From contig JAIRVG010000053.1 in NCBI GenBank assembly GCA_031253995.1, positions 1 to 64,000 on the forward strand: a DNA stretch of 64,000 nt. Reading direction: 5' to 3'. Below the pieces are notes generated by a model. That model worked only from the letters and a program-made list of their open reading frames with translations, was not told the DNA's origin and searched no databases. This document shows, piece by piece, positions 44,713-55,735 of the stretch; positions within the stretch are counted from its first letter, which is position 1, and each line of letters starts with the position of its first letter. The position numbers and the translations under genes were made by a program. The DNA comes from Paucimonas sp. GTDB taxonomy: Bacteria > Pseudomonadota > Gammaproteobacteria > Pseudomonadales > Pseudomonadaceae.

Positions 44713-45810
44713 TTAGGCAGGGCGGGCAAACCAACGTCCCGCTTGATTGCAGACTAGCCCGTCCAGCTCCAGCTCGGTCAAGGCCGCCAGCACCTTGGCC
44801 AATGGCTGGCCACTGCTGATGGCGAGGCTTTCGCTGGTCTGCGGCGCAGCAAGCAGCAGGGCGACCAGCGGATGGGCCGGTTTATCCACAGGCGCCGGCG
44901 CCAGGTTCTGCCAGCCCCGCAGGCTGTCGAGGATCGGTTCGATGCTTTCCACCAGCAACGCGCCATCGCGGATCAGCTGGTGGCAGCCCTTGGCCCCGGG
45001 ATGGTGGATGGACCCGGGAATGGCATACACCTCGCGCCCCTGTTCCGCCGCCAGTTTCGCGGTGATCAGCGAGCCGCTGGCGAGGCTGGCTTCCACCACC
45101 AGCACACCCAGGGAAAGGCCGCTGATGATCCGGTTGCGCCGGGGGAAGTTTCCCGGCAAGGGACCCGCGTCCAGCGGAAACTCGGAAACCAGCGCACTGC
45201 CCTTTTCCAGCATGCTCCGTGCCAGCGCGCGGTGCCGCTGTGGATAAAGTTTTTCCAGCCCGGTGCCGAGCACGCCGATGGTGGCTCCGCCGGCATCGAT
45301 AGCGGCCTGGTGCGCAGCGCCGTCGATACCCACCGCAAGACCGCTGGTGATGACGAAACCGGCCCGCGCCAGGCTGCGGGAAAACGCCGCTGCGGTGCCC
45401 AACGCGGGTGGCGTGGCACGCCGGCTGCCGACGATCGCCAGCTGCGGTTTATCCACAAGCGCAGCGTCGCCAGCGACGAAAAGGAGGGGCGGCGGGTCGG
45501 GGATTTCCGCGAGCAGGGCGGGGTAGGCGGGATCGTCCCACATCAGCAAATGCTGACCCGGACGCTCTAGCCAGCGCATCGCAGCCGCCGCGCCGTCACG
45601 CACCCCGGCACTGCGCCGGGCATCGCAGGCCGACTGCGGCAGACCCAGCGCCACCCACGCGGAGGCCGGCGCACTGAGCGCGGCAGATGCCGAACCGAAG
45701 GCCTGGATCAGTTTCACGAAGCGCCGCGGACCGATCTCGGGCAACTGCTGCAGACGCAGGCGTGCCTCCAGTTCGGCGGGCGGGCAGGTGGGAAATTCAG
45801 CGCAAGACAT
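44713..45810 (-). CDS. dprA: DNA-processing protein DprA
   Basis: A 365-residue DprA/Smf protein that loads RecA on incoming single-stranded DNA. An N-terminal SAM-like region (LRLQQLPEIGPRRFVKLIQA) is followed by the extended Rossmann core (LAIVGSRRATPPALGTAAAF, ITSGLAVGIDGAAHQAAIDA, PRRNRIISGLSLGVLVVEAS) and a C-terminal winged helix. The ATG at 45810 follows AAGGA. Four exact DnaA boxes lie in and just upstream of it. The LysM-protein gene usually found between dprA and def in Pseudomonas is missing. Confidence 0.95.
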   Translation of the reverse strand: MSCAEFPTCPPAELEARLRLQQLPEIGPRRFVKLIQAFGSASAALSAPASAWVALGLPQSACDARRSAGVRDGAAAAMRWLERPGQHLLMWDDPAYPALLAEIPDPPPLLFVAGDAALVDKPQLAIVGSRRATPPALGTAAAFSRSLARAGFVITSGLAVGIDGAAHQAAIDAGGATIGVLGTGLEKLYPQRHRALARSMLEKGSALVSEFPLDAGPLPGNFPRRNRIISGLSLGVLVVEASLASGSLITAKLAAEQGREVYAIPGSIHHPGAKGCHQLIRDGALLVESIEPILDSLRGWQNLAPAPVDKPAHPLVALLLAAPQTSESLAISSGQPLAKVLAALTELELDGLVCNQAGRWFARPA

Positions 45811-45863
45811 ACGACCATCCTTGATCTTTCGGCGAGCGTCCACCCGTTACAACCTGTGGATAA
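44882..45863. other. Group of four DnaA boxes around dprA
   Basis: Exact TTATCCACA sites at 44882 and 45449 and exact complements (TGTGGATAA) at 45239 and 45855 fall within 1 kb. They belong to the 15 exact sites in 32.4-56.6 kb. Whether DnaA binds here for titration, gene control or none of these is unknown; the sequence alone shows only the over-representation. Confidence 0.45.
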
Positions 45864-46019
45864 CTCTGTTGATAATGCTTTGACAACTCTCCTCCGAAGA
45901 GCCGTCGACAGCCGGTTTTTCAACCCTAGCCGACCTTTTCACAGGTGCCGAATGCGCCGATTACCTTTATTATGTGCGTTCATGTTTGTCACACATCGCA
46001 CAGTGCAGCTCATACGCCT

Positions 46020-46526
46020 ATGGCCATTCTGAACATCCTCGAATTCCCGGACTCGCGCCTTCGCACCATCGCCAAACCGGTGACGGAAGTCGACGACGCC
46101 ATCCGCCAGTTGGTGGATGACATGTTCGAAACCATGTACGAAGCCCCCGGCATCGGCCTCGCCGCCACCCAGGTCAACGTGCACAAGCGCGTGGTGGTCA
46201 TGGACCTCAGCGAAGATCGCAGCGAGCCGCGGGTGTTCATCAACCCCGAGCTGGAAGAGCTGACCCGCGACATGGGCCAGTACCAGGAAGGCTGCCTGTC
46301 GGTCCCGGGGTTCTACGAGAACGTCGACCGTCCGCTGCAGGTCCGGGTCAAGGCCCTGGACCGCGACGGCAAGCCGTTCGAACTGATCGCCGAGGGCCTG
46401 CTCGCCGTGTGCATCCAGCACGAGTGCGATCACCTCAACGGCAAGCTGTTCGTCGACTACCTGTCGAACCTCAAACGCGACCGCATCAAGAAGAAGCTGG
46501 AAAAGCAGCACCGCCAGCAAGCTTGA
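46020..46526 (+). CDS. def: Peptide deformylase
   Basis: A 168-residue metalloenzyme removing the N-formyl group from new proteins. All three motifs are present: [15 protein letters not shown] and QHECDHLNG. The ATG at 46020 starts the family N-terminus ([20 protein letters not shown]). The 209-bp region upstream, shared with the divergent dprA, holds a DnaA box at 45855. Confidence 0.98.
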   Translation: MAILNILEFPDSRLRTIAKPVTEVDDAIRQLVDDMFETMYEAPGIGLAATQVNVHKRVVVMDLSEDRSEPRVFINPELEELTRDMGQYQEGCLSVPGFYENVDRPLQVRVKALDRDGKPFELIAEGLLAVCIQHECDHLNGKLFVDYLSNLKRDRIKKKLEKQHRQQA

Positions 46527-46541
46527 TCCACCTCACTCCAG

Positions 46542-46570
46542 AAGGCTTGCTCCGGCAAGCCTTTTTCTTT
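46542..46570 (+). terminator. Intrinsic terminator between def and fmt
   Basis: Hairpin AAGGCTTGC-TCCG-GCAAGCCTT followed by TTTCTTTT. It lies 15 nt after the def stop and just before fmt, so def can be transcribed separately, with partial read-through into fmt-rsmB-trkA. Confidence 0.85.
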
Positions 46571-46584
46571 TAAGCGAGAACTGC

Positions 46585-47517
46585 ATGCGCATCGTCTTCG
46601 CGGGCACCCCCGAGTTCGCCGCCGAACACCTCAAGGCCCTGCTGGCCAGCCAGCACGAAATCATCGCCGTCTACACCCAGCCGGACCGTCCGGCCGGGCG
46701 CGGGCAGAAGCTGATGCCGAGCCCGGTCAAGCAACTGGCTGTGGATAACGGCATCCCGGTGCTGCAACCGCCGACCCTGCGCAACCCCGAGGCACAGGCC
46801 GAACTGGCCGCGCTGCAGCCGGACCTGATGGTGGTGGTGGCCTACGGCCTGATCCTGCCGCAGGTGGTGCTGGATATTCCGAAACACGGCTGCATCAACA
46901 GCCACGCCTCGCTGCTGCCACGCTGGCGCGGGGCCGCGCCGATCCAGCGCGCGGTGGAAGCGGGGGATGCCGAGAGCGGCGTCACCGTGATGCGCATGGA
47001 GGCTGGTCTCGACACCGGCCCGATGCTGCTCAAGGTGAGCACGCCGATCAGCGCCGAAGACACCGGCGGCAGCCTGCACGACCGCCTCGCCGAACTCGGC
47101 CCGCCTGCCGTACTGGAGGCCATTGCAGGCCTCGACGCCGGCACCCTGCACGGCGAAGTGCAGGACGACGCCCTGGCAACTTATGCACACAAGCTGAACA
47201 AGGACGAAGCGCGCATCGACTGGAACCGTCCGGCGGTCGAGCTGGAGCGCCTGGTGCGTGCCTTCAATCCGTGGCCGATCTGCCACAGCACGCTCGGCGG
47301 CGAAGCCCTGAAGGTGCTGGCCGCGACCCTCGCCGAGGGCAAGGGCGCGCCGGGTGAAATCCTCTCCGCGAGCAAGGACGGCCTGATCGTCTCCTGTGGC
47401 CAAGGCGCGCTGTGCCTGACCCGCCTGCAACTGCCCGGTGGCAAGGCGCTGAACTTCAGCGACCTGTTCAACAGCCGTCGCGAGAAATTCACCCCTGGCA
47501 CGGTGCTCGGCCAATGA
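46585..47517 (+). CDS. fmt: Methionyl-tRNA formyltransferase
   Basis: A 310-residue enzyme formylating the initiator Met-tRNA. It has [16 protein letters not shown], the folate site [20 protein letters not shown], catalytic N-S-H in [20 protein letters not shown] and the D in GLDTGPMLL. The C-terminal OB-like domain starts near residue 205. It overlaps rsmB by 4 bp. Confidence 0.98.
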   Translation: MRIVFAGTPEFAAEHLKALLASQHEIIAVYTQPDRPAGRGQKLMPSPVKQLAVDNGIPVLQPPTLRNPEAQAELAALQPDLMVVVAYGLILPQVVLDIPKHGCINSHASLLPRWRGAAPIQRAVEAGDAESGVTVMRMEAGLDTGPMLLKVSTPISAEDTGGSLHDRLAELGPPAVLEAIAGLDAGTLHGEVQDDALATYAHKLNKDEARIDWNRPAVELERLVRAFNPWPICHSTLGGEALKVLAATLAEGKGAPGEILSASKDGLIVSCGQGALCLTRLQLPGGKALNFSDLFNSRREKFTPGTVLGQ

Positions 47518-48824
47518 ACCCGCGTCTGGCCGCCGCCCGTGCCCTGGCCGCCGTGCTCAGCGGCAAGGCCTCGCTGAACAGTTCGCTGCCGGCGCAACTG
47601 GACAAGGTCGAGGTCCGCGACCGCGGCCTGACCCAGGACCTCGCCTTCGGCACCGCGCGCTGGCAGCCACGCCTGTCGGCGCTGGCCGAGCGCCTGTTGC
47701 AGAAGCCGTTCAAGGCGGCCGATGCCGATGTCCAGGCTCTGCTGCTGGTGGGCCTGTACCAGCTGTTCTACACCCGCGTCCCGGAGCATGCCGCCATCGG
47801 CGAGACCGTGGGCTGCGCCGACAAGCTGAAGAAGCCTTGGGCCAAGGGATTGCTCAACGCCGTGCTGCGCCGCGCCCAGCGCGAGGGCAACGACCTGCTG
47901 GCCGAGATGGAACGCGACCCGGTGGTGCGCACCGCCCACCCGCGCTGGCTGCAGAAGTCGCTGAAGGCCTTCTGGCCGGAACAGTGGGAAGCCATCTGCG
48001 CCGCCAACAATGCCCATCCGCCGATGATCCTGCGGGTCAACCGCCGCCATCACAGCCGCGACGCCTACCTCGACCTGCTGCGTGAAGCCGGCATCGAGGC
48101 CGCGCCGTGCCAGTTCAGCCGCGACGGCATCCTCCTCGCCGAAGCCTGCGACGTGCGCAACCTGCCGGGCTTCGAGCAAGGCTGGATCAGCGTCCAGGAC
48201 GAAGCCGCGCAACTGGCCGCCGACCTGCTGGAACTGGCCCCCGGTCAACGGGTGCTGGACGCCTGCTGCGCCCCCGGCGGCAAGACCTGCCACCTGCTGG
48301 AAGCCGAGCCGAAGCTGGCCGGCATGGTCGCCATCGACCTGGAAGCCAAGCGCCTGACCCGGGTCCGCGAGAATCTCGACCGCCTCGGCCTCGACGCCCA
48401 GCTGATCGCCTGCGACGCCCGCGACACCGCCAACTGGTGGGACGGCAAGACCTTCCAGCGCATCCTGCTCGACGCCCCGTGCTCGGCCACCGGCGTGATC
48501 CGCCGCCATCCGGACATCAAGCTGACCCGCCAGGCCGACGATATCGCCGCCCTCGCCAGCCTCCAGGGCGAACTGCTCGACGCCCTGTGGCCGACCCTGG
48601 AAGTGGGCGGCATGCTGCTCTACGCCACCTGCTCGACCCTGCCCACGGAAAACACCGAGGTGATCGCGGCCTTCCTCGCCCGCACCCCTGGCGCCCGTGA
48701 GCTGGACCTGGCCACCGACGCCGGCATCCGCCAGCCCCACGGTCGCCAGCTGCTCGCCCAGGAAGGCGGCCACGACGGGTTCTACTACGCCAAGCTGATC
48801 AAGATCGCCGCCTCGCGCGGCTAA
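47514..48824 (+). CDS. rsmB: 16S rRNA m5C967 methyltransferase
   Basis: A 436-residue RsmB (Sun/Fmu). The N-terminal NusB-like RNA-binding domain (about 1-140) is followed by a SAM-dependent methyltransferase domain with [17 protein letters not shown], catalytic Cys in [18 protein letters not shown] and the second Cys in [15 protein letters not shown]. It starts within the fmt stop (ATGA) in a coupled operon. Confidence 0.97.
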   Translation: MNPRLAAARALAAVLSGKASLNSSLPAQLDKVEVRDRGLTQDLAFGTARWQPRLSALAERLLQKPFKAADADVQALLLVGLYQLFYTRVPEHAAIGETVGCADKLKKPWAKGLLNAVLRRAQREGNDLLAEMERDPVVRTAHPRWLQKSLKAFWPEQWEAICAANNAHPPMILRVNRRHHSRDAYLDLLREAGIEAAPCQFSRDGILLAEACDVRNLPGFEQGWISVQDEAAQLAADLLELAPGQRVLDACCAPGGKTCHLLEAEPKLAGMVAIDLEAKRLTRVRENLDRLGLDAQLIACDARDTANWWDGKTFQRILLDAPCSATGVIRRHPDIKLTRQADDIAALASLQGELLDALWPTLEVGGMLLYATCSTLPTENTEVIAAFLARTPGARELDLATDAGIRQPHGRQLLAQEGGHDGFYYAKLIKIAASRG

Positions 48825-48849
48825 CAGGAATTAGGGAAGGGGACAGCGG

Positions 48850-50223
48850 ATGAAGATCATCATCCTTGGCGCGGGGCAGGTCGGCGGCACACTGGCCGAA
48901 CACCTGGCCAGCGAAGCCAACGACATCACCGTGGTGGACACCGATGGCGACCGCCTGCGTGACCTGGGCGACCGTCTCGACATCCGCACCGTCCAGGGCC
49001 GCGGCTCGTTCCCGACCATCCTGCGCCAGGCCGGCGCCGACGACGCCGACATGCTGGTGGCGGTGACCAACAGCGACGAGACCAACATGGTCGCCTGCCA
49101 GGTGGCCCACACCCTGTTCCACACCCCGACCAAGATCGCCCGGGTGCGCGAGTCGGCCTACCTGACCCGCGCCGGCCTGTTCGACAACGAAGCCATTCCG
49201 GTGGACGTGCTGATCAGCCCGGAGCAGGTGGTGACCCACTACATCAAGCGCCTGATCGAGCACCCCGGCGCCCTGCAGGTGATCGACTTCGCCGAGGGCA
49301 AGGCCCAGCTGGTGGCGGTCAAGGCCTACTACGGCGGACCGCTGGTGGGCCAGCAGCTGCGGCAGATCCGGGCGCACATGCCCAACGTGGATACCCGGGT
49401 GGCGGCGATCTTCCGTCGCGACCGGCCGATCCTGCCCCAGGGCGACACGGTGATCGAGGCCGACGACGAGGTCTTCTTCATCGCCGCCAAGGCCCATATC
49501 CGTGCGGTGATGGGTGAGCTGCGCCGTCTCGACGAGACCAACAAGCGCGTGGTCATCGCCGGCGGCGGGCAGATCGGCGAGCGCCTGGCCGAGGCCATCG
49601 AGAGCCGCTACCAGGTGAAGATCATCGAGATGAGCCCGGCGCGTTGCCGCTATCTGTCGGACACCCTCGACAGCACCGTGGTGCTGCAGGGCAGCGCCTC
49701 GGACCGCGACCTGCTGCTGGAAGAGAACATCGCCGACGCCGACATCTTCCTGGCCCTGACCAACGACGACGAGGCCAACATCATGTCTTCGCTGCTGGCC
49801 AAGCGCCTCGGCGCGCGCAAGGTGATGACCATCATCAACAACCCGGCCTATGTCGACCTGGTGCAGGGTGGCGAGATCGATATCGCCATCAGCCCGCAGC
49901 TGGCGACCATCGGCACCCTGCTGGCGCATGTGCGGCGTGGCGATATCGTCAGCGTGCACTCGTTGCGCCGGGGCGCGGCGGAGGCCATCGAGGCGATTGC
50001 CCACGGTGACTCGAAGTCGAGCAAGGTGGTGGGCAAGGCCATCGAGGACATCAACCTGCCGCAGGGCACCACCATCGGCGCGATCATCCGCGACGAGGAA
50101 GTGCTGATCGCCCACGACGACACGGTGATCCAGAGCGGCGACCACGTGATCCTCTTCGTTGTGGATAAAAAGTACATCCGTGACGTGGAGAAGTTGTTCC
50201 ACGTTGGCCTGACGTTCTTCTGA
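48850..50223 (+). CDS. trkA: Trk potassium system NAD-binding regulator TrkA
   Basis: A 457-residue cytoplasmic regulator of TrkG/TrkH potassium channels. It has two RCK modules, each with a Rossmann nucleotide motif ([18 protein letters not shown] at about 2-19; [18 protein letters not shown] at about 235-252) and a TrkA-C domain. The ATG at 48850 follows GGGAAGGGGA. It is third in the fmt-rsmB-trkA series (25-bp gap). Confidence 0.97.
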   Translation: MKIIILGAGQVGGTLAEHLASEANDITVVDTDGDRLRDLGDRLDIRTVQGRGSFPTILRQAGADDADMLVAVTNSDETNMVACQVAHTLFHTPTKIARVRESAYLTRAGLFDNEAIPVDVLISPEQVVTHYIKRLIEHPGALQVIDFAEGKAQLVAVKAYYGGPLVGQQLRQIRAHMPNVDTRVAAIFRRDRPILPQGDTVIEADDEVFFIAAKAHIRAVMGELRRLDETNKRVVIAGGGQIGERLAEAIESRYQVKIIEMSPARCRYLSDTLDSTVVLQGSASDRDLLLEENIADADIFLALTNDDEANIMSSLLAKRLGARKVMTIINNPAYVDLVQGGEIDIAISPQLATIGTLLAHVRRGDIVSVHSLRRGAAEAIEAIAHGDSKSSKVVGKAIEDINLPQGTTIGAIIRDEEVLIAHDDTVIQSGDHVILFVVDKKYIRDVEKLFHVGLTFF

Positions 50224-50236
50224 AAGGAGTGGCGTG

Positions 50237-50551
50237 ATGCGCGAGTCGCTGGAAAAGATGCTGGCCAAGGGTGTGGATAACGCCCTTTTGAGGTTTGGCC
50301 TGGGCAAGTCGTGGCTGGACGAGGGGAATGGGGCGGAGGCGGCGGTGCATCTGGCTCGGTGTGTGGAGCTGGACCCGAAGTATTCGGCGGCGTGGAAGTT
50401 GTTGGGCAAGGCCTGGCAGCAGCAGGGAGACCTGGTGAACGCGCGGGATGCCTGGGAGCGGGGGATTGCGGCGGCTCAGGCCCATGGGGACAAGCAGGCC
50501 GAGAAGGAAATGGCGGTGTTCCTGAAGAAGCTGGATAAAGCCGGGAACTGA
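50237..50551 (+). CDS. TPR-repeat small protein
   Basis: A 104-residue helical protein with about two tetratricopeptide repeats (ALLRFGLGKSWLDEGNGAEA; SAAWKLLGKAWQQQGDLVNA, then RDAWERGIAAAQAHGD). The GTG at 50234 and ATG at 50237 are adjacent behind AAAGGAG; ATG is given. It is 13 bp after trkA, so co-transcribed. A similar gene follows trkA in other Pseudomonas. A DnaA box lies inside it (50272). The partner is unknown. Confidence 0.8.
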   Translation: MRESLEKMLAKGVDNALLRFGLGKSWLDEGNGAEAAVHLARCVELDPKYSAAWKLLGKAWQQQGDLVNARDAWERGIAAAQAHGDKQAEKEMAVFLKKLDKAGN

Positions 50552-50554
50552 GTT

Positions 50555-50637
50555 GAATTCATCGCTGGCAAGCCAGCTCCCACAGGGTTCGCGGCGCACG
50601 CAATACCTGTAGGAGCTGGCTTGCCAGCGATAGGGCC
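50555..50637. repeat. REP inverted pair
   Basis: TTCATCGCTGGCAAGCCAGC and the facing GCTGGCTTGCCAGCGATAGG, about 25 nt apart, lie between the TPR gene and the convergent lpxL gene. The right copy abuts the lpxL stop codon. Confidence 0.85.
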
Positions 50638-50638
50638 C

Positions 50639-51526
50639 TCAATACCAGCGAGCCTCTCCAGCCGGCCGCTTCTTGAAGCGCTTCATGCTCCACATGTACT
50701 GGCTCGGATACGCCCGCACATACTTCTCCACCACCTGGCTCATCGCCGCCGCCGACGTCTCGGTATCCGTGCTGTACATCGCCTCCGGCGCCGCTTCGAG
50801 GATCACCTTGAAGCCACTGCCATCCGGCAAGCGCAGCGCATGCAGGAACACCCCCACCGCCTTGCCACCGGCCAGCATGTTCGGCACGAACTTGCTGGTC
50901 AGCGCCCTGGTCCCGAGAAACGGCACGAAGATCCCCGCCGACTCCGCCGGCTCCGGATCCGCCGGAATCCCCACCTGGCCACCCTTGCGCACCTCCTTGA
51001 TGATGCTGAGGATGCCTTCCTTGGTCGACGGCGCCACGCGATTGCCCAGTTGCACCCGCTGCTCGCGCAGCAGGTCATCCACCGCCTTCAGCTTCGGCGG
51101 GCGGTAGAAGATGATCGGTTTGCACTGGCTGCAATAGAAGTGGTTGAGCACTTCCCAGTTGCCCAGGTGGCTGGTGATGCCGACCACGCCCTTGCCCGAG
51201 GCCAGGGCGTCCTTCAGCACGTCCAGCCCCTCGACTTCACGCACCAGGTCGATGGACCGCTGCGCCGGCCAGATCCAGGCGCAGGCGCTTTCGGTGAAGG
51301 ACTTGCCGATATCCATCAGGCTGCGCCCCACCAGTTGCTCGCGCTCGACCGGATCCATCTCCGGGAAACACTTGGCCAGGTTGATGCGCACCACTTCGCG
51401 GGAGCTGTTGGGGATCTTCCACATGATCCAGCCAATCGCCGCGCCAACCCGCTGCACCGCGCCCCAGGGCAGCTTGGCAAACAACCGCAACGCCCCGACC
51501 ATCAAGGCGCCCTTGAATTTATCCAC
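50639..51526 (-). CDS. lpxL: Lipid A lauroyl-type acyltransferase (LpxL/HtrB family)
   Basis: A 295-residue inner-membrane acyltransferase adding a secondary acyl chain to lipid A. After an N-terminal membrane anchor come the catalytic HxxxxE-type motif in GITSHLGNWEVLNHF and VGIPADPEPAESAGIFVPFL, with YPSQYMWSMKRFKKRP at the C-terminus. A DnaA box overlaps the first codons (51519). It is followed by the REP pair. Confidence 0.93.
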   Translation of the reverse strand: MDKFKGALMVGALRLFAKLPWGAVQRVGAAIGWIMWKIPNSSREVVRINLAKCFPEMDPVEREQLVGRSLMDIGKSFTESACAWIWPAQRSIDLVREVEGLDVLKDALASGKGVVGITSHLGNWEVLNHFYCSQCKPIIFYRPPKLKAVDDLLREQRVQLGNRVAPSTKEGILSIIKEVRKGGQVGIPADPEPAESAGIFVPFLGTRALTSKFVPNMLAGGKAVGVFLHALRLPDGSGFKVILEAAPEAMYSTDTETSAAAMSQVVEKYVRAYPSQYMWSMKRFKKRPAGEARWY

Positions 51527-51565
51527 AGGCAGGTTCCTCCATACACAAGCCGGGCATTGTAACCG

Positions 51566-52117
51566 TCAGCGCAGCAGGGCGGCGTATCGATCGCAATCGG
51601 TGGTGTGGTCCATGACCATGCCGGTGGCCTGCATGAAGGCGTAGCAGATGGTCGGGCCGACGAAGGTGAAGCCGGCTTTCTGCAGGGCCTTGCTCATGGC
51701 CTTGGCCTCGTCGGTCACCGCCGGCACCTCGCCGCGGGCGGTGAAGTGGTTGACCTTGGGCTCGCCGCCCACGAACGACCACAACAAGCTCGCCGGGTCT
51801 TCCAGCGCCAGCCAGGCCCGGGCATTGCGCCGTGCGGCATTGAGCTTGAGACGGTTGCGGATGATGCCCGGATCGAGCATGCGTTCCTCGATTTCCTCGT
51901 CGCTCATCTGCGCCAGCCGATGGGGATCGAAGCCGAACATGACCTCGCGATAACGCGCGCGTTTCTTCAATACGGTGATCCACGAAAGACCGGCCTGGAA
52001 CCCTTCGAGCAAAAGCATCTCGAATAGCTGCCCCGGGTCGCGTTGCGGCGTCCCCCACTCCTCGTCGTGATAAGCCTGGTACAGCGGATCGTCGGTACAC
52101 CAAAAGCATCGTGGCAT
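51566..52117 (-). CDS. tag: DNA-3-methyladenine glycosylase I
   Basis: A 183-residue Tag enzyme excising 3-methyladenine. The zinc ligands are present: Cys in MPRCFWC, His in YQAYHDEEWGTP, and the C-terminal His and Cys in MDHTTDCDRY. It also has FEMLLLEGFQAGLSWITVLK. Divergent from glyQ. Confidence 0.97.
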   Translation of the reverse strand: MPRCFWCTDDPLYQAYHDEEWGTPQRDPGQLFEMLLLEGFQAGLSWITVLKKRARYREVMFGFDPHRLAQMSDEEIEERMLDPGIIRNRLKLNAARRNARAWLALEDPASLLWSFVGGEPKVNHFTARGEVPAVTDEAKAMSKALQKAGFTFVGPTICYAFMQATGMVMDHTTDCDRYAALLR

Positions 52118-52152
52118 AAAGCACCATGGGTAGAGGCCGGGGCGAATCGGGT

Positions 52153-52158
52153 TATACT
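52153..52158 (+). promoter_or_regulatory. Possible -10 box of glyQS
   Basis: GGTTATACTCCC contains TATACT at 52153-52158, 42 nt before the GTG start of glyQ. A -35 match is poor, so this is a tentative promoter for the glyQ-glyS-gmhB unit. Confidence 0.4.
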
Positions 52159-52199
52159 CCCGCTCTTTATATTCGCAGCCCTAGAAACAGGTGAATTTC

Positions 52200-53147
52200 G
52201 TGAGCCAGCCTACGCCAGCCGTGCGTACCTTCCAAGACTTGATCCTCGCGCTCCAGCAGTACTGGGCCGAGCAAGGTTGTGTGGTGCTTCAGCCCTACGA
52301 TATGGAAGTGGGCGCCGGCACTTTTCATACCGCCACGTTTCTGCGCGCCGTAGGCCCTGAAACCTGGAACGCCGCCTATGTCCAGCCAAGCCGCCGTCCT
52401 GGCGACGGTCGCTACGGCGAAAACCCCAACCGCCTGCAGCACTACTACCAGTTCCAGGTGGTCCTGAAGCCGAACCCGGCGAACTTCCAGGAGCTGTACC
52501 TGGGCTCGCTGAAGGCCATCGGCCTGGACCCGCTGGTCCACGACGTCCGTTTCGTCGAGGACAACTGGGAATCGCCGACCCTCGGCGCCTGGGGCCTGGG
52601 TTGGGAAATCTGGCTCAACGGCATGGAAGTCACCCAGTTCACCTACTTCCAGCAGGTCGGCGGCATCGAGTGCCTGCCGGTCACCGGCGAAATCACCTAT
52701 GGCCTGGAACGCCTGGCCATGTACCTGCAGGGTGTCGACTCGGTGTATGACCTGGTCTGGACCGACGGTCCGTTCGGCAAGGTCACCTACGGCGACGTGT
52801 TCCACCAGAACGAAGTGGAGCAGTCGACCTACAACTTCGAGCACGCCAACGTCGAGAAGCTGTTCGAACTGTTCGACTTCTACGAAAGCGAAGCGAACCG
52901 CCTGATCGAGCTGGAACTGCCGCTGCCGACCTACGAAATGGTCCTCAAGGCCTCGCACACCTTCAACCTGCTGGACGCCCGCCGCGCCATCTCGGTAACC
53001 GAGCGCCAGCGCTACATCCTGCGCGTGCGCACCCTGGCCCGGGCCGTTGCCCAGAGCTACCTGCAGGCCCGTGCCCGTCTCGGCTTCCCGATGGCGACCC
53101 CCGAATTGCGTGACGAAGTGTTGGCCAAGCTGGAGGCTGCGGAATGA
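52200..53147 (+). CDS. glyQ: Glycyl-tRNA synthetase alpha subunit
   Basis: A 315-residue catalytic subunit of the alpha2beta2 GlyRS. It begins at GTG 52200 ([20 protein letters not shown]), the family N-terminus, behind AGGTGAA; a GTG 9 nt upstream is less likely. Class II motifs are [20 protein letters not shown] and [20 protein letters not shown]. It overlaps glyS by 4 bp. Confidence 0.98.
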   Translation: MSQPTPAVRTFQDLILALQQYWAEQGCVVLQPYDMEVGAGTFHTATFLRAVGPETWNAAYVQPSRRPGDGRYGENPNRLQHYYQFQVVLKPNPANFQELYLGSLKAIGLDPLVHDVRFVEDNWESPTLGAWGLGWEIWLNGMEVTQFTYFQQVGGIECLPVTGEITYGLERLAMYLQGVDSVYDLVWTDGPFGKVTYGDVFHQNEVEQSTYNFEHANVEKLFELFDFYESEANRLIELELPLPTYEMVLKASHTFNLLDARRAISVTERQRYILRVRTLARAVAQSYLQARARLGFPMATPELRDEVLAKLEAAE

Positions 53148-55198
53148 GTGCTCAAGATTTCCTGGTAGAACTGGGCACCGAAGAACTGCCACCGAAAGCC
53201 CTCGCCACCCTCGGCGACGCCTTCCTCGCCGGCATTGAAAAAGGCCTGCAGGCCGCCGGCCTGAACTACAGCGACAAGCAGGTGTTCGCCGCGCCGCGCC
53301 GCCTGGCCGTGCTGATCCGCAACCTGGACACCCAGCAGCCAGACCGCAGCATCAACGTCGACGGCCCGCCCCGCCAGGCCGCCTTCGACGCCGAAGGCAA
53401 CCCGACCCAGGCCGCCCTGGGCTTCGCCAAGAAGTGTGGCGTGGAGCTGTCGGACATCGACCAGAGCGGTCCGAAACTGCGCTTCTCCCAGCACATCCCG
53501 GGCAAGGCCACTGCCAGCCTGCTGCCGACCATCGTCGAAGATTCGCTGAACGACCTGCCGATTCCCAAGCGCATGCGCTGGGGCGCCCGCAAGGAAGAGT
53601 TCGTGCGTCCGACCCAGTGGCTGGTGATGCTGCTCGGTGACGAGGTGGTCGACTGCACCATCCTCGCCCAGACCGCTGGTCGCGAATCCCGCGGCCACCG
53701 CTTCCACCACCCGGAAAACGTGCGCATCAGCGCCCCGGCCAACTACCAGGAAGACCTGCGCAAGGCCTATGTCCTGGCCGACTTCGCCGAGCGTCGCGAG
53801 CTGATCAGCAAGCGCACCGCCGAACTGGCCCTGCAGCAGGAAGGCACCGCCATCGTGCCGCCGGCGCTGCTGGACGAGGTGACCGCGCTGGTCGAGTGGC
53901 CGGTGCCGCTGGTGTGCTCGTTCGAGGAACGCTTCCTCGACGTGCCGCAGGAAGCCCTGATCACCACCATGCAGGACAACCAGAAGTACTTCTGCCTGCT
54001 GGACGTCGACGGCAAGCTGCTGCCGCGCTTCATCACCGTGGCCAACGTCGAGAGCCGCGATCCGAAGCAGATCATCGAAGGCAACGAGAAGGTCGTGCGT
54101 CCACGCCTGACCGACGCCGAGTTCTTCTTCAAGCAGGACAAGAAGCAGCCGCTGGAAAGCTTCAACGAGCGCCTGCAGAACGTGGTGTTCCAGGCCCAGC
54201 TGGGCAGCGTCTTCGAGAAGGCCGAGCGCGTCGGCAAGCTGGCCGCGTTCATCGCCGGCAAGATCGGCGGCGACGCCACTCGCGCAGCTCGCGCCGGCCT
54301 GCTGTCCAAGTGCGACCTGGCCACCGAGATGGTCGGCGAATTCCCTGAGATGCAAGGCGTTGCCGGCTACTACTACGCCCTCAACGACGGCGAGCCGGAA
54401 GACGTCGCCCTGGCCCTGAACGAGCAGTACATGCCGCGCGGTGCCGGTGCAGAACTGCCATCGACCCTGACCGGCGCGGCCGTGGCCATCGCCGACAAGC
54501 TCGACACCCTGGTGGGTATCTTCGGCATCGGCATGCTGCCAACCGGCAGCAAGGACCCGTACGCACTGCGTCGCGCGGCCCTGGGCGTGCTGCGCATCCT
54601 GATCGAGAAGCAACTGGACCTCGACCTGACCGAAGCGGTGGAGTTCGCCGTCAAGCAGTTCGGCGCCAAGGTCAAGGCCGCTGGCCTTGCCGAGCAGGTC
54701 CTGGAGTTCGTCTTCGACCGCCTGCGTGCTCGCTACGAGGACGAAGGCATCGACGTCGCCACCTACCTGTCGGTACGTGCCCTGAAGCCGGGCTCCGCCC
54801 TGGACTTCGACCAGCGCGTGCAGGCCGTGCAGTCGTTCCGCAAGCTGCCGGAAGCCGCTGCCCTGGCCGCGGTGAACAAGCGCGTGTCGAACCTGCTGGG
54901 CAAGGCCGAAGGCACCATCGCCACTCACGTCGAGCCGAAGTACTTCGACAACGCCAACGAGTTCTCCCTGTACTCGGCGATCCAGCAGGCCGACCAGGCC
55001 GTGCAGCCGATGGCCGCGCAGCGCCAGTACACCGAGTCGCTGGCACGCCTGGCCGCCCTGCGCGAGCCGGTGGACGCGTTCTTCGAAGCGGTGATGGTCA
55101 ATGCCGAGGACGCCAACGTGCGTGCCAACCGTTATGCCCTGCTCAGCCGCCTGCGCGGCCTGTTCCTGGGCGTGGCCGACATCTCGCTGCTGGGGTAA
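53144..55198 (+). CDS. glyS: Glycyl-tRNA synthetase beta subunit
   Basis: A 684-residue tRNA-binding beta subunit of GlyRS, of full family length. The N-terminus is [20 protein letters not shown]; an HD-like region and a C-terminal anticodon-binding domain (DALRVQ-like helices from about 560) follow. It starts in the glyQ stop (ATGA). gmhB follows after 3 nt. Confidence 0.98.
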   Translation: MSAQDFLVELGTEELPPKALATLGDAFLAGIEKGLQAAGLNYSDKQVFAAPRRLAVLIRNLDTQQPDRSINVDGPPRQAAFDAEGNPTQAALGFAKKCGVELSDIDQSGPKLRFSQHIPGKATASLLPTIVEDSLNDLPIPKRMRWGARKEEFVRPTQWLVMLLGDEVVDCTILAQTAGRESRGHRFHHPENVRISAPANYQEDLRKAYVLADFAERRELISKRTAELALQQEGTAIVPPALLDEVTALVEWPVPLVCSFEERFLDVPQEALITTMQDNQKYFCLLDVDGKLLPRFITVANVESRDPKQIIEGNEKVVRPRLTDAEFFFKQDKKQPLESFNERLQNVVFQAQLGSVFEKAERVGKLAAFIAGKIGGDATRAARAGLLSKCDLATEMVGEFPEMQGVAGYYYALNDGEPEDVALALNEQYMPRGAGAELPSTLTGAAVAIADKLDTLVGIFGIGMLPTGSKDPYALRRAALGVLRILIEKQLDLDLTEAVEFAVKQFGAKVKAAGLAEQVLEFVFDRLRARYEDEGIDVATYLSVRALKPGSALDFDQRVQAVQSFRKLPEAAALAAVNKRVSNLLGKAEGTIATHVEPKYFDNANEFSLYSAIQQADQAVQPMAAQRQYTESLARLAALREPVDAFFEAVMVNAEDANVRANRYALLSRLRGLFLGVADISLLG

Positions 55199-55201
55199 GC
55201 C

Positions 55202-55735
55202 TTGAAACTGCTGATTCTCGATCGTGACGGAGTGATCAACCAGGACTCCGACGCCTACATCAAGTCGCTGGAAGAGTGGATTCCGATTCCCGGCTCGATC
55301 GAGGCCATCGCGCAGTTGAGCCAGGCCGGCTGGACGGTGGCGGTCGCCACCAACCAGTCCGGCATCGCCCGCGGCTACTACCCGCTGGCCACCCTCGACG
55401 CCATGCACGCCCGCCTGCGCGAGCTGGTGGGCGGACTGGGCGGCGAGGTCGGGCTGATCGTCCACTGCCCGCACGGGCCGGACGATGGCTGCGATTGCCG
55501 CAAGCCCAAGCCCGGGATGCTGCGCCAGATCGCCGGGCATTACGGTGTCGAACTGACCGGCGTGTGGTTCGTCGGCGACAGTCCGGGTGACCTGGAGGCC
55601 GCGCGGGCCGTCGATGCACAACCGGTTCTGGTGCGCACCGGCAAGGGAGAAAAGACCCTCGCCAAGGGCGTGCCCCCGGATACACTGGTTTTCGACGACC
55701 TGGCCACCCTCGCCAGGCAACTTATCCACAAATAG
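55202..55735 (+). CDS. gmhB: D-glycero-beta-D-manno-heptose-1,7-bisphosphate 7-phosphatase
   Basis: A 177-residue HAD phosphatase of ADP-heptose synthesis for the LPS core. It has the HAD motif LILDRDGVIN (DxD), VATNQSGIARGYY, the zinc-binding loop CPHGPDDGCDCRKPKPGML and VGDSPGDLEAA. TTG at 55202 is the likely start, as no in-frame ATG or GTG fits before the DRDGV motif. Its 3' end contains a DnaA box (55722). Confidence 0.95.
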   Translation: MKLLILDRDGVINQDSDAYIKSLEEWIPIPGSIEAIAQLSQAGWTVAVATNQSGIARGYYPLATLDAMHARLRELVGGLGGEVGLIVHCPHGPDDGCDCRKPKPGMLRQIAGHYGVELTGVWFVGDSPGDLEAARAVDAQPVLVRTGKGEKTLAKGVPPDTLVFDDLATLARQLIHK

